The notes: generated from the sequence alone by a model not told the origin. DNA of 64,000 nt from Candidatus Onthoplasma faecipullorum (GCA_019120295.1 DWVI01000004.1:1-64000), one strand, 5' to 3'. Shown: positions 27,081 to 35,432, counted from the first letter of the stretch. Made by a program: numbers and translations.

Positions 27081-28568
27081 ATGAAAACAGCAGTTATTTA
27101 CGCTAGATATTCAAGTGATAATCAAACCGAACAATCTATTGAAGGTCAATTACATGTTTGTCAAGATTATGCAAAAAGAAATGACATAACTATTGTTGAC
27201 ACATATATAGACAGAGCAATGTCTGGAACAAACGACAAAAGAACAGATTTTCAAAGGTTGTTAAGGGATAGCAATAAGCAAGCATGGGATTATGTAATGG
27301 TTTATAAGTTAGATAGGTTTAGCAGAAATAAATATGAAATGGCTATACATAAGAAAACCCTAAAAGACAATGGCATAAAACTTATCTCTGCAATGGAAAA
27401 TATTCCTGACACACCAGAAGGAATTATTTTAGAAAGTTTACTTGAAGGTATGGCTGAATATTATTCGGCAGAACTTTCTCAAAAAGTAAAGCGTGGTATG
27501 AATGAAACAAGGAAAAAAGGAAATTTCACTGGTGGAACAATACTATATGGATATAAGGTTGAAAATAAGAAAATAGTTATAAACGAAGAAGAAGCCCAAG
27601 TTGTTAAAAACTTATTTGTAGATTATGCATCTGGAAAACTTGTTATGGATATTCTTGCGGAATTAAGACAAAATGGAGTTTTGTATAGAGGAAAGAGATT
27701 TGGAAGAAATAATCTTTATTACTTTTTAAGAAATGAAAAGTACAACGGGAAATATACATTTAATGGCGAAGTTTATACTAATATGTATCCTAAAATCATA
27801 TCTGACGAACTTTTTGAAACAGTTAGAAATAAAATCGAAAACAATAAATATGGAAAACATAAACCAGATATCGTTTATTTACTGAAAAATAAGTTAAAAT
27901 GTGGATATTGTGGTAATATTGTAAATTCGGATGCTGGCACTTCAAGAAATGGAAATGTTAAAAGATACTACAAGTGCAGAACTAAAAAAACTCATAAAGA
28001 TTGTCCACTAAATCCAGTTCGAAAAGAATTGATTGAGGATTTTGTTGTAAAGACAATTTTATCAGCATTAGGAAATAATGCAATTTTAATAGAGATAGCC
28101 AACAAAATTGTTAAGATAACTGAAGAAAGAATTGCAAACGATTCTACACTTTCGTTACTTTATAAAGAAATGGAAAAAATAGATAAAGCAATATCTAACG
28201 TTTTGTCAGCTATTGATAATGGTATAATTACTACATCAACAAAACAACATTTAGAAGATTTAGAATTAAAGAAAAACGAGTTGGCAGAGCAGATTGCCTT
28301 GAAAAATTCTAAAGAAAAAATAAGACTTACAAAAGATGATATTATAAAGTATATGAAAACTGCTATAACAAAAAGTCCAAAACAAATGATTGACTTGCTG
28401 GTAAAAGAAATTAAACTATATAATGACAAGGTGGAAATTTTCTTTAAATATAATAAAAAAGCTGAAGATACTAACTTAGAACAAGTTGTTATCTACTCAG
28501 AAAAACAAGATGTGAAACTCAGCAAAACTAATCAAAAAATTCATATGGATATAAATTGCATAATTTAA
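27081..28568 (+). CDS. Large serine recombinase 1
   Basis: A 495-aa member of the large serine recombinase family that integrates and excises mobile elements. The N-terminal resolvase domain holds the catalytic Ser in YARYSSDNQTEQSIEGQ (residues 8-24) and the conserved YKLDRFSRNKYE near residue 75. A recombinase domain follows. A zinc-beta-ribbon (CGYCGNIVNS...YYKCRTKKTHKDC, about residues 273-310) and a coiled-coil segment (about 350-420) make up the C-terminus. RBS AAAGGGAG. It lies at the right side of the inovirus-like element and is its probable integrase. Its closest relative in the window is the recombinase at 57678. Confidence 0.93.
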   Translation: MKTAVIYARYSSDNQTEQSIEGQLHVCQDYAKRNDITIVDTYIDRAMSGTNDKRTDFQRLLRDSNKQAWDYVMVYKLDRFSRNKYEMAIHKKTLKDNGIKLISAMENIPDTPEGIILESLLEGMAEYYSAELSQKVKRGMNETRKKGNFTGGTILYGYKVENKKIVINEEEAQVVKNLFVDYASGKLVMDILAELRQNGVLYRGKRFGRNNLYYFLRNEKYNGKYTFNGEVYTNMYPKIISDELFETVRNKIENNKYGKHKPDIVYLLKNKLKCGYCGNIVNSDAGTSRNGNVKRYYKCRTKKTHKDCPLNPVRKELIEDFVVKTILSALGNNAILIEIANKIVKITEERIANDSTLSLLYKEMEKIDKAISNVLSAIDNGIITTSTKQHLEDLELKKNELAEQIALKNSKEKIRLTKDDIIKYMKTAITKSPKQMIDLLVKEIKLYNDKVEIFFKYNKKAEDTNLEQVVIYSEKQDVKLSKTNQKIHMDINCII

Positions 28569-28596
28569 TCGTGTTAAAATTGACACGATTTTTTAT
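28567..28596 (+). terminator. Intrinsic terminator after recombinase 1
   Basis: AATCGTGT pairs with ACACGATT across an 8-nt loop, followed by TTTTTATTTTTT. Confidence 0.85.
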
Positions 28597-28635
28597 TTTT
28601 TATATTATAGTAATATTATTAAACATGGAGATATA

Positions 28636-29724
28636 ATGACGCCAGAAGAAATCAAAGACAGAATTAAGCAATTAGATAAAGAATTATTAGAAAATCAATA
28701 TCATTGTCTTGAAGCTTTTACATATTTAAGAGATGGAGAATATAGCGGAGATATTGCCACTATTCAGCAGTTTCATGGGGTTATTGGAGCTAAAAATAAT
28801 TTTGCCGATTGTAAAAATGGAAAATTTTTAACTTTTGAAAGTTTTTGGCAAGCATGGTTAAAAGGTCTATATGAACATACTCAACAATGCTTAAAGTGTG
28901 GATCAAAACCTTTGATAGCAAAAGTGATCGAAGATGATTTATTAAGAGAGTATGTAAAAATATTTTTAGAACGCAACTATTATAGAAATTATAAAGCTAG
29001 GATTAGGACAAAACCCTTAGAAACACTTACTAAAATATGGTTTGGCAAAAATGGAGAAAGTTTGTATGGTTTATATATTGCCCCTAATTCTTTTGAGGGA
29101 AATTGGTACAATAAGGATAGAGATATTAGAAATGCGAAATTCGATTATTGGACTGTTGGACACGTTCTCTCAACAGGATTAGTAACAGATAATACTAAAG
29201 ACGGTATAGTAAAGTTTGACAATTTAGATAAGTTAATACAATTTCATAACATAATATTTCGTAGAGCATCATCAAGTGAGTATGAAAAAATTATAATTGA
29301 CAAATATCTTTCATATTTAAAGAATTCTAACAATCCAGAAAGAATCCCCTTTTTAATACCTGAGTTTAGATATTTAGGAAAAGAAAAAGAACACGTGTAT
29401 AGACTAGATTTTACAATATTAAATATTTATAGACAGAGATATGTAGGGTTTGAAATAAGTCCTTCAAGTTCCCACATGTCGCTATCAAATATAAAAAATA
29501 GAACGAAAAAAGAAATCAATAATGAATTAAGTGAAAATTGGGAAAAAGAAATGCACAAACGAAATGCTTATTTTATGAAATATAATATTTCATTAGTAAC
29601 CTTTACTGATTCTGATTTGACAGATATAGACGAATGTTTTCAAAAGCTTCAAAAAGAACTTGTAGTGGAAAATGAAGATACCAAAGCAGCAGAGGATTAT
29701 CTTAAATTAATTAAATCCTTATAA
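28636..29724 (+). CDS. Unknown protein, possible PD-(D/E)xK-like nuclease
   Basis: A 362-aa protein with GGAG before its ATG, standing alone between recombinase 1 and the right edge of the accessory region. It contains a CLKCG pair near residue 94. The segment IPEFRYLG...YRLDFTILNIYRQRYVGFEISPSSSH (about residues 243-283) follows the beta-hairpin pattern of PD-(D/E)xK nucleases: P-x-x-R, then D, then E-x-S. The usual active-site Lys is replaced by Ser. A helical domain follows. It is probably cargo of the element with a DNA-processing or defence role; the nuclease call is tentative. Confidence 0.5.
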   Translation: MTPEEIKDRIKQLDKELLENQYHCLEAFTYLRDGEYSGDIATIQQFHGVIGAKNNFADCKNGKFLTFESFWQAWLKGLYEHTQQCLKCGSKPLIAKVIEDDLLREYVKIFLERNYYRNYKARIRTKPLETLTKIWFGKNGESLYGLYIAPNSFEGNWYNKDRDIRNAKFDYWTVGHVLSTGLVTDNTKDGIVKFDNLDKLIQFHNIIFRRASSSEYEKIIIDKYLSYLKNSNNPERIPFLIPEFRYLGKEKEHVYRLDFTILNIYRQRYVGFEISPSSSHMSLSNIKNRTKKEINNELSENWEKEMHKRNAYFMKYNISLVTFTDSDLTDIDECFQKLQKELVVENEDTKAAEDYLKLIKSL

Positions 29725-30045
29725 CATTTTTACTATCAATAGAAATTTAATTTTACAAAAAATTAAAAATATAGGATACAAATAAAAAAATTACTATATA
29801 CAATGTATATAGTAAAAATGTTAATTTTATGTGTTCTATTGAGGTGATATGCGCTCAACCAATTAAACTTAGCAATTCGCTAAGTTTTTTTCATGTAATT
29901 AACAGACCTTTGGGTTAGGGCTCCCGCAAAACATTTTGTCAAACAATTATATGATTACACTCAAAATGTTTTAGTGGGAATAAGGAACAAACAAGTAAAA
30001 GTCTTATAATTGCGAAAATTTGAGCAATTTAGACAAAGCGCAGTT
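29725..30045. other. Gene-free right flank of accessory region with palindromes
   Basis: No gene is visible. It holds a perfect 11-3-11 palindrome TTACTATATAC-aat-GTATATAGTAA (29791-29815), an intrinsic-terminator-like hairpin AAACTTAGC/GCTAAGTTT followed by T residues (29865-29890), an imperfect long hairpin with AAAACATTTTG/CAAAATGTTTT arms (29923-29978), and a diverged member of the repeat found at 35531 and 35785 (about 29983-30045). Confidence 0.6.
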
Positions 30046-30047
30046 TG

Positions 30048-30085
30048 TGACGCCGTCGTTGGTTCAAATCCAACTCTCGCAACCA
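30048..30085 (+). pseudogene. tRNA 3'-end remnant (candidate att duplication)
   Basis: The sequence has a perfect T-arm (GTTGG, TTCAAAT, CCAAC), a 7-nt acceptor 3' strand TCTCGCA, discriminator A and encoded CCA, followed by a terminator. The 5' side does not fold into anticodon and D arms, so only about the last 38 nt are tRNA-like. Such 3' fragments are left when an element integrates at a tRNA gene. The intact tRNA would then be to the left, outside the window. The amino acid identity is not determined. Confidence 0.5.
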
Positions 30086-30090
30086 CGTCG

Positions 30091-30120
30091 CAACTAGGCT
30101 TTTTAGTCTAGTTGTTTTTG
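30091..30120 (+). terminator. Terminator after tRNA remnant
   Basis: CAACTAG pairs with CTAGTTG across a 10-nt loop, followed by TTTTTG. It is the type of terminator expected behind a tRNA gene. Confidence 0.75.
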
Positions 30121-30154
30121 TTAAAACAACATTGACCTTTTGTCTGTTGCTTGT

Positions 30155-30225
30155 ACCCCACATCGAGACCATGCTCTCGTGGGGACCCCGTTTTACCCCA
30201 TTGCGCACCAGTGCTTATGGGACCC
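30155..30225. repeat. GC-rich palindromes upstream of the end of the CCA gene
   Basis: CCCCAC...GTGGGG with an inner GAGA/TCTC stem is followed by CCCAT...ATGGG. Similar CCCCAC/GTGGGG palindromes occur near 35498, so this is probably another dispersed intergenic repeat. Confidence 0.5.
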
Positions 30226-30279
30226 TATTAATATTTTGGTGCTTTTTCTTTTTTTACGCATAAAAATAATTGAAGAGTT

Positions 30280-31611
30280 TTATTTATTAAATTGTTTTAA
30301 AAATTTTAGTAAGTTTTCTTTTTTGTTTTCTACTTTTTCGTCTAGGACGGCGTTGAGTAAGAATATTAGCGCGTCGCCTATTTCTTTACCTTTTAAACCA
30401 AGAGATAACATATCTTTTCCGTTTACTTTTAGGTCTTTAAGTGAAAATGAAAGTTGTTTTTCTTCTATTGATTTTAAAATTTCGTCGATTTTATCAAACT
30501 TTTCTAATCGCTCGTTATGAATTGGAGCTTGACCGAAGTTATCCGCTCTTTGCAACAGCACTAAGTCTTTAACGATTTTAACGCTTTCTAATTTGTACAC
30601 CAAGCGATTGATATATTTTTCTGTTGCTTGCAAATCTAAATCGTGATGTTTAATTAGTTTTATGACATATTCAATTGTTTTGTTATCATACTTTAATCGC
30701 CTTAAAATTTTTCCAGATATTTCATAACTTTTTTGCGCGTGGCCGTAAAAATGACCCACTCCATTTATTAAACTAAAACTAGCCGGTTTACCTATATCAT
30801 GAAACATAACGGCAAGCCTAATATTTTTATCACAAGTTGCACCATCTAACGCCACACAAGTGTGAGTTAACACATCGTATCTATGATGTGGATTGTGCTG
30901 GTCAAACCCTTTCATTGTAAGCAGTTCAGGAATGACAACTCCAAAAATATCAACATATTCAAGCATTGCCGACTTTGCATTTTTCCCAAGCAACGTTTTT
31001 TCAAATTCCACGCGAATACGCTCAAAAGACACATGTTTTAGTAAATGTTTCAATTCAAACATCGCCTTTTTTGTGTTTTCTTCAATCGTAAACCCAAGCA
31101 CGGACGAAAATCTTATTGTACGCAAAATTCTTAGTGGGTCTTCTTTAAAACGTTCGCTTGCGTTTCCGACAGAACGAATAATTTTATTTTTTATATCTCC
31201 AACACCACCAAATTCGTCAATAATATTTTTGCCGTCATAGGCAAGTGCATTTATTGTAAAATCTCTTCGCTTTAAATCGTCAACTAAGTTGCGTGTGAAG
31301 GTTACACTTTTTGGGTGCCTAAAATCTTCATACTTTCCGTCAATTCTATATGTGGTTATTTCAATCGGCTTTGAATTTACAATCACGGTTACAGTGCCAT
31401 GTTTTAGCCCTGTTTCAAAAATTTTGTATTCACTTAAAACCTTTTCTACTTCATTTGGAGTTGCATTAGTTGCTAAATCTAAATCTTTATAAGGCTCGCC
31501 TAAAACAAAATCTCTAACACACCCACCCACTAAAAAACACTCAAAACCTGCTTCATTTAATGTTTTGATAATCTCATTCGCTTCAATAGGAATTTTTAAA
31601 GATTTATTCAC
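30280..31611 (-). CDS. cca: CCA-adding tRNA nucleotidyltransferase
   Basis: A 443-aa class II nucleotidyltransferase. The catalytic motif FLVGGCVRDFVLG...YKDLDLATN lies at residues 21-44, with the two metal-binding Asp in DLD. The RNA-binding domain contains KRRDFTINALAY near 111-122 and an HD-type motif AVMFHDIGKPASF near 258-270. It adds or repairs the CCA end of tRNAs. It starts at GTG without a clear ribosome binding site, and no promoter was assigned. The gene is the first one clearly belonging to the chromosomal backbone after the tRNA remnant. Confidence 0.9.
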   Translation of the reverse strand: MNKSLKIPIEANEIIKTLNEAGFECFLVGGCVRDFVLGEPYKDLDLATNATPNEVEKVLSEYKIFETGLKHGTVTVIVNSKPIEITTYRIDGKYEDFRHPKSVTFTRNLVDDLKRRDFTINALAYDGKNIIDEFGGVGDIKNKIIRSVGNASERFKEDPLRILRTIRFSSVLGFTIEENTKKAMFELKHLLKHVSFERIRVEFEKTLLGKNAKSAMLEYVDIFGVVIPELLTMKGFDQHNPHHRYDVLTHTCVALDGATCDKNIRLAVMFHDIGKPASFSLINGVGHFYGHAQKSYEISGKILRRLKYDNKTIEYVIKLIKHHDLDLQATEKYINRLVYKLESVKIVKDLVLLQRADNFGQAPIHNERLEKFDKIDEILKSIEEKQLSFSLKDLKVNGKDMLSLGLKGKEIGDALIFLLNAVLDEKVENKKENLLKFLKQFNK

Positions 31612-31647
31612 ACTGCAATTTTAGATTAAATAAAATAATTTGTAAAG

Positions 31648-32016
31648 TTATTTTTTATTAACATCAACCTTTTTGTGACAGTTAGGACATTCCTTATCTT
31701 CTTCAAATAATTGATAACCGCAATTTTTACAAAATGTTACATTCTCCGAAACTTCTAGATCCTTTAATTCTACAATCTTCTTTTCTAGTAATTCTTTTTT
31801 TAATTTTTCTAATTCGTTTAATGTGTAATTTATTGTGTAAAGTATAGTTAAAGCCACAACATCTATTACTATTGCAATAATAAAATATATGAAGCTAATA
31901 ACTCCTATAATTCCAAAAACTAGTAAAACAAGTGTACCAAATACAAATAATATTAAATATATTGCATAGATTAGTGACATAAAATTAGTTAATCCATTTT
32001 TATTTTTTCCTTCCAT
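31648..32016 (-). CDS. Membrane protein with C-terminal zinc ribbon
   Basis: A 122-aa protein with two membrane spans (about residues 10-32 and 38-60), a short helical region and a C-terminal zinc ribbon FCKNCGYQLFEEDKECPNCHKK (two CxxC pairs, residues 95-116). The ATG follows AAAAAAGGAG. It diverges from the HTH gene at 32140, with a 22-bp palindrome between them. The function is unknown; comparable small ribbon-membrane proteins are widespread in Clostridia. Confidence 0.75.
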   Translation of the reverse strand: MEGKNKNGLTNFMSLIYAIYLILFVFGTLVLLVFGIIGVISFIYFIIAIVIDVVALTILYTINYTLNELEKLKKELLEKKIVELKDLEVSENVTFCKNCGYQLFEEDKECPNCHKKVDVNKK

Positions 32017-32071
32017 TTTTAACTCCTTTTTTAATCTTATTATACTGAATTGTAAAATTTAAGTCAAATGT

Positions 32072-32093
32072 ATACTTGCATATCTGCAAGTAT
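32072..32093. promoter_or_regulatory. 22-bp palindromic operator candidate
   Basis: ATACTTGCA-TATC-TGCAAGTAT is a perfect 9-4-9 palindrome between the divergent membrane-protein gene and the HTH gene at 32140. It is well placed to bind that HTH protein as a dimer. Confidence 0.6.
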
Positions 32094-32139
32094 TTTTTAT
32101 TGCTCTCATTGATAAGATGTTTTCTAATAAGGAGCCGTT

Positions 32140-32379
32140 ATGAAACTGCAAAAAGCGATAGCATTAAGAATATCAAATTTAATGCGCCTTAATAATTATA
32201 GTCAATATGAATTAAGCAAACGTTCAACGGTTGAACAATCAACTATTTTTCACATATTAAATGAAGATACTAAACATATTAAAATACAAACCATATTTAA
32301 AATTGCAGACGCGTTTAATTTAAGTTTAAAAGAATTTTTTGACGATAATCTTTTTGATAAAACCAACATAGAAATATAA
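32140..32379 (+). CDS. Small Xre-family HTH regulator
   Basis: A 79-aa single-domain Xre-type DNA-binding protein. The HTH is NYSQYELSKRSTVEQSTIFHIL (residues 18-39), and the fourth helix region is IQTIFKIADAFNLSLKEFF. The ATG follows AAGGAG. There is no effector domain, so it acts as a simple repressor, probably on the palindrome 47-68 bp upstream of its start. Confidence 0.8.
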   Translation: MKLQKAIALRISNLMRLNNYSQYELSKRSTVEQSTIFHILNEDTKHIKIQTIFKIADAFNLSLKEFFDDNLFDKTNIEI

Positions 32380-32470
32380 TAGAAATTTTTTAAATTATAA
32401 AAAAATCGTATTTTCATACGATTGTTTATTTTTTAGCCATGAAAAAATTGTTCACATATCTATGTGCGAT

Positions 32471-32677
32471 TTACCAAATATCATTTAAGCCTAGAAGATA
32501 ATCAGATGTTACACCAAAAAATTTACACAATTTAACCACATTTATTATATCTGGATAACTTTTGCCAAGTTCCCAAAGTGAGATTGTGTCCTGCGTTGTT
32601 GATATCTCTTTTGCAAGTTCAGTTTGAGTGATACCCTTTTCTTTTCTGAGTTCTCTAATTAATTTACCGATTTCCAT
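32471..32677 (-). CDS. Small Xre-family HTH regulator
   Basis: A 68-aa Xre-type protein: GITQTELAKEISTTQDTISLWE (residues 15-36) and a terminal DYLLGL typical of SinR/ImmR-like repressors. The Shine-Dalgarno is weak. Two TTACGTAA palindromes and, further up, a pair of convergent Spo0A boxes lie in its upstream region. It may thus belong to the Spo0A regulon and control itself. The same TTACGTAA palindrome overlaps the dnaN promoter at 60615. Confidence 0.8.
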   Translation of the reverse strand: MEIGKLIRELRKEKGITQTELAKEISTTQDTISLWELGKSYPDIINVVKLCKFFGVTSDYLLGLNDIW

Positions 32678-32686
32678 ATTAATATT

Positions 32687-32723
32687 TTACGTAATAACAA
32701 CTTTTCAATATGTACTTACGTAA
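32687..32723. promoter_or_regulatory. Two TTACGTAA palindromes
   Basis: TTACGTAA occurs at 32687-32694 and 32716-32723, 29 bp apart, directly upstream of the HTH gene that starts at 32677. This suggests autoregulation. Confidence 0.55.
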
Positions 32724-32799
32724 AAATCTCGTTTCCATTTTTTGGTAAATATTAAACATTTTTAGATTTTTTGTTTATCTTTGATTTGGAAAGACAACA

Positions 32800-32835
32800 T
32801 TTTCGACAAATTTACAAAAATATTTGTCGAAAAAT
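32800..32835. promoter_or_regulatory. Inverted pair of Spo0A boxes
   Basis: TTTTCGACAAAT (32800-32811) and ATTTGTCGAAAA (32823-32834) form a 12-bp inverted repeat. Each arm contains the 0A-box core TGTCGAA (TTCGACA on the opposite strand). It is about 120-160 bp upstream of the small HTH gene. Confidence 0.65.
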
Positions 32836-32909
32836 GAAAAATAATCGCAAAAAAGCGACAATTTGATTTACAAGTATTTTTAAGTTAACTGCTTTAATAT
32901 TTTAATAAA

Positions 32910-33155
32910 TCACCACTTATTGTCGTTGTTGATTTTCACTTCGCCACATAAAATGTCGTTGTATGAATAAGTGTTTATATTTTCTTCCATATTTAGACTT
33001 TTAACAGTGAAAACAGACGCGTACACATTCTCAATTCGCGCTCTATATGAACTAACTTTTCTTCTTCCGCGGTTGATGTGCAAATCTACCACTTGACCTT
33101 TTAATTCAAGTATTTTTTGTTTTATGTTATCCACAGTGTTTGGCATTTTTTTCAT
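32910..33155 (-). CDS. veg: Veg family protein
   Basis: An 81-aa protein started at the ATG after AAAAGGTGG; upstream in-frame codons have no ribosome binding site. It matches the Veg/DUF1021 pattern: an initial helix with IKQKILELKGQVV, the conserved NRGRRKVSSYRARIENVY, and a C-terminal SYNDILCGEVKI. Veg is a small beta-barrel-like protein near the origin of Firmicutes genomes, reported in B. subtilis to influence biofilm formation. A single Spo0A box lies about 135 bp upstream. Confidence 0.85.
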   Translation of the reverse strand: MKKMPNTVDNIKQKILELKGQVVDLHINRGRRKVSSYRARIENVYASVFTVKSLNMEENINTYSYNDILCGEVKINNDNKW

Positions 33156-33243
33156 AATTTTCCACCTTTTAAGAAATGATTTTATTTTAAATTTTTTATT
33201 GTTTAACGATAAAAACATTTTTAAAACAATTTAAAATAAAAAA

Positions 33244-33296
33244 TATTCTCCCTACTATATTTTTGCATTTAGGGAGAATATTAGTCTGTTTCGACA
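33244..33296 (-). terminator. Terminator, with adjacent Spo0A box
   Basis: TATTCTCCCT (33244-33253) pairs with AGGGAGAATA (33271-33280). On the minus strand it is followed by TTTTTTATTTT, so it terminates the gene ending at 33299. A Spo0A box TTCGACA lies at 33290-33296. Confidence 0.75.
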
Positions 33297-33298
33297 AA

Positions 33299-34156
33299 TT
33301 AAGTCAAAGAAAACGCATGACCATCGAGATAGCATCTCATGCACTCTTCCATTAAACTTTGCTCGTAATCTGGAAAACAAAAATTATCTTCTTTATTTTT
33401 ACTTAACATCGTAAATAATCTTTCAACCAATTCATGTGGGGCCGAAAATAATTTGTCCGTGCATTTCTTATACGCCAATTCTCTTTTTGATAGTTGGTAC
33501 TTATAATTTTTAAATTTGGTTATTAAATGCATAAGTGAAATACGCTCTATCAATTTCATGTCTTTTGTGGCATTTTGAATTTCTTTTATGTTGTGAGTAA
33601 AGATGTAATGTATAATTGCAAACACCATCATTCCTTTGTCGTTATTGTTGTATTCTTTTATTAGATTATTAAATAATTCCACACCGCTTGAATTGCGCAC
33701 AACGTTATAGAAAACGCAAATTTCTGGTGAAACGCTTTTACTTTTTTCAAGTTTTCTATCTAGACTTTTGAACCATGGCAAATTGTAGTTATAATCTTCG
33801 CTCGCGTCATATTTACCGGCGCAAATTAAGTCGTTATCATTTTCAGACTTTTCAAAGCCTTTTTCAACCATAACAAATAAATTATATTCAAAATATGCAT
33901 TATACACCCGCAGATTCTTGCTATCAAAAATAACAAACGCTATGTCATTATTGTTTGTAATTATTCCGCACAAATAAACATAGTGTTGACCCACAACTCT
34001 ACCTATTATTGGTTTTATGGTTTGGTCAAAATCTATTCCCAAATCGCCGTCAAACTCCGTGAGTGAAAACGTAACGTTCCCACTCTCGCCAAATAATGGC
34101 CTGTCTGGATTTATTGTAATATTATGTGTGTTGTTTGTATTATGCGTGTTTTCCAT
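33299..34156 (-). CDS. Hypothetical protein, conserved-looking, unknown
   Basis: A 285-aa cytoplasmic protein with an Asn/Thr-rich N-terminal 18 residues, then a beta-rich part (NVTFSLTEFDG, HYVYLCGII, IAFVIFDS) and a helical C-terminal half. There is no signal peptide and no catalytic motif that I recognise. The start ATG lacks a strong Shine-Dalgarno. It is a single-gene unit with its own terminator, between veg and the SIMPL gene. Confidence 0.65.
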   Translation of the reverse strand: MENTHNTNNTHNITINPDRPLFGESGNVTFSLTEFDGDLGIDFDQTIKPIIGRVVGQHYVYLCGIITNNNDIAFVIFDSKNLRVYNAYFEYNLFVMVEKGFEKSENDNDLICAGKYDASEDYNYNLPWFKSLDRKLEKSKSVSPEICVFYNVVRNSSGVELFNNLIKEYNNNDKGMMVFAIIHYIFTHNIKEIQNATKDMKLIERISLMHLITKFKNYKYQLSKRELAYKKCTDKLFSAPHELVERLFTMLSKNKEDNFCFPDYEQSLMEECMRCYLDGHAFSLT

Positions 34157-34223
34157 GTAATCATATTAAACCCAAAAACACCATTTGTCAATACCTAAAT
34201 ATTTTTAATTATAAATGAACTTC

Positions 34224-34898
34224 TTACACTGCTTCACATTTTAAACTGACTGTTGCGCTGATTTCAATTTCATAAGAAAAGTTTTCTTGAAGCACATTTT
34301 CCGCTTTCATATATTTTGTTGGTGAATAAAATCTACCTTCTTCTTCAATTTCTAGCACGTTTACGTTCTCTGTTTCAAGCAAACGTTTTGCATTGTCAAT
34401 AGCATTTTTCTTTGCTTCAACTAAACAATCTAAATATATTTCGTCTGCATTAGATAGTTTTAAATTTATATGGTTGATGCAGGCGTTGTTTTCTGTGATA
34501 GTGCTCACAACATTTTCCATATTTTCTAAACTGTCAAGTTCCACAACACAACTTAAAATTGCATAGTAACCAACAATCTGTTTATCACATGAATAGTCAA
34601 TGTTTGGGTTTGTGTAAAAACTATCAATTTTCACATCTGCATTTGTTATGGTGTTTTTTAACGCTTCAAATTGATTTAAACTTTTTTCTTTTGCTAGAGT
34701 TAAATCTGTGTCCGCATTCTCTAAACTCACAAAAATTTGTGCACTATCCGCTGTGTAGGTTTTAGTGGCAGTGCCGTAAACAGTTGCTTCCACTCCTTCA
34801 TTAGATACTGCATAACTTGTTTTCGTAGGCAACAAAAAACAAGTTAAAACCAAACAAAACACTGCACATAAACTAACAATTTTAACAAACTTTTTCAT
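34224..34898 (-). CDS. Secreted SIMPL (DUF541) domain protein
   Basis: A 224-aa protein from the ATG at 34898 (CAGGGGGAT upstream). An N-terminal signal peptide (about residues 1-30, KIVSLCAVFCLVLTCFLLP) is followed by a SIMPL/DUF541 domain: VYGTATKTYTADSAQIFVSLEN at the start, NPNIDYSCDKQIVGYYA in the centre, and a final EISATVSLKCEA. SIMPL proteins are exported and of poorly defined function. In bacteria they are sometimes linked to oxidative stress or cell-envelope processes. It stands alone in its orientation here. Confidence 0.8.
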   Translation of the reverse strand: MKKFVKIVSLCAVFCLVLTCFLLPTKTSYAVSNEGVEATVYGTATKTYTADSAQIFVSLENADTDLTLAKEKSLNQFEALKNTITNADVKIDSFYTNPNIDYSCDKQIVGYYAILSCVVELDSLENMENVVSTITENNACINHINLKLSNADEIYLDCLVEAKKNAIDNAKRLLETENVNVLEIEEEGRFYSPTKYMKAENVLQENFSYEIEISATVSLKCEAV

Positions 34899-35180
34899 AA
34901 TTATCCCCCTGATTAGTCTGTGTAAAATTTTAGAAAAATTCGCCGTATTACAAAACACGAACAAAACTAACAAAACAAATTAAAATCTATTAAAACTTAT
35001 AAAAAATGTAAAAATTTGTGCCTTTTTCTACAAATTTTTCAATCATTTTTCATTTTGCTTTACAAAAAATTTGCCTTGTTTTATAATATTCTTAACATAT
35101 AATGTACATTTCATAAATCATAATTTTTACTAGGTTATTATATGTTTAAATTAAAATAAAAATTTTAAAGGAGAAACATT

Positions 35181-35432
35181 TTGATAGAATTTAGATACGA
35201 CACACAACTTCTTATAGAAGGTAAAAATTTAGACGAAGATAAAATTAGAGATTATTTTTTAAACAATTTTAAAGGCGACTGCCTAATTGCTGTTGGTGAT
35301 AGTGAACTAATTAAAATTCACTTCCACACAAATGAACCTTGGCAAGTGTTAGAATATTGCGCAAGCCTTGGCGAAATCTACGACATCGTAGTCGAAGATA
35401 TGGACCGCCAATCTCGCGGATTGAAAGGTTAA
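35181..35432 (+). CDS. FakA/DAK2-type C-terminal domain protein
   Basis: An 83-aa protein starting at TTG after AAAGGAGAAACATT. It matches the domain that follows DAK2 in FakA/YloV-type fatty acid kinases: YDTQLLIEG, then CLIAVGDSELIKIHFHTNEPWQVLEYC, ending IVVEDMDRQSRGLKG (compare the HVHT-xxP and NMR/Q block of FakA). It lacks the kinase domain, so it is a stand-alone domain or a truncated gene. A 39-bp remnant of a second copy lies 169 bp downstream, indicating a former tandem duplication. Confidence 0.7.
   Translation: MIEFRYDTQLLIEGKNLDEDKIRDYFLNNFKGDCLIAVGDSELIKIHFHTNEPWQVLEYCASLGEIYDIVVEDMDRQSRGLKG

Noticed and set aside
30011..30085. A full-length 75-nt tRNA gene
   Set aside because: The acceptor ends nearly pair (one mismatch), but no D-arm or anticodon stem can be formed; only the T-arm and 3' acceptor are tRNA-like.
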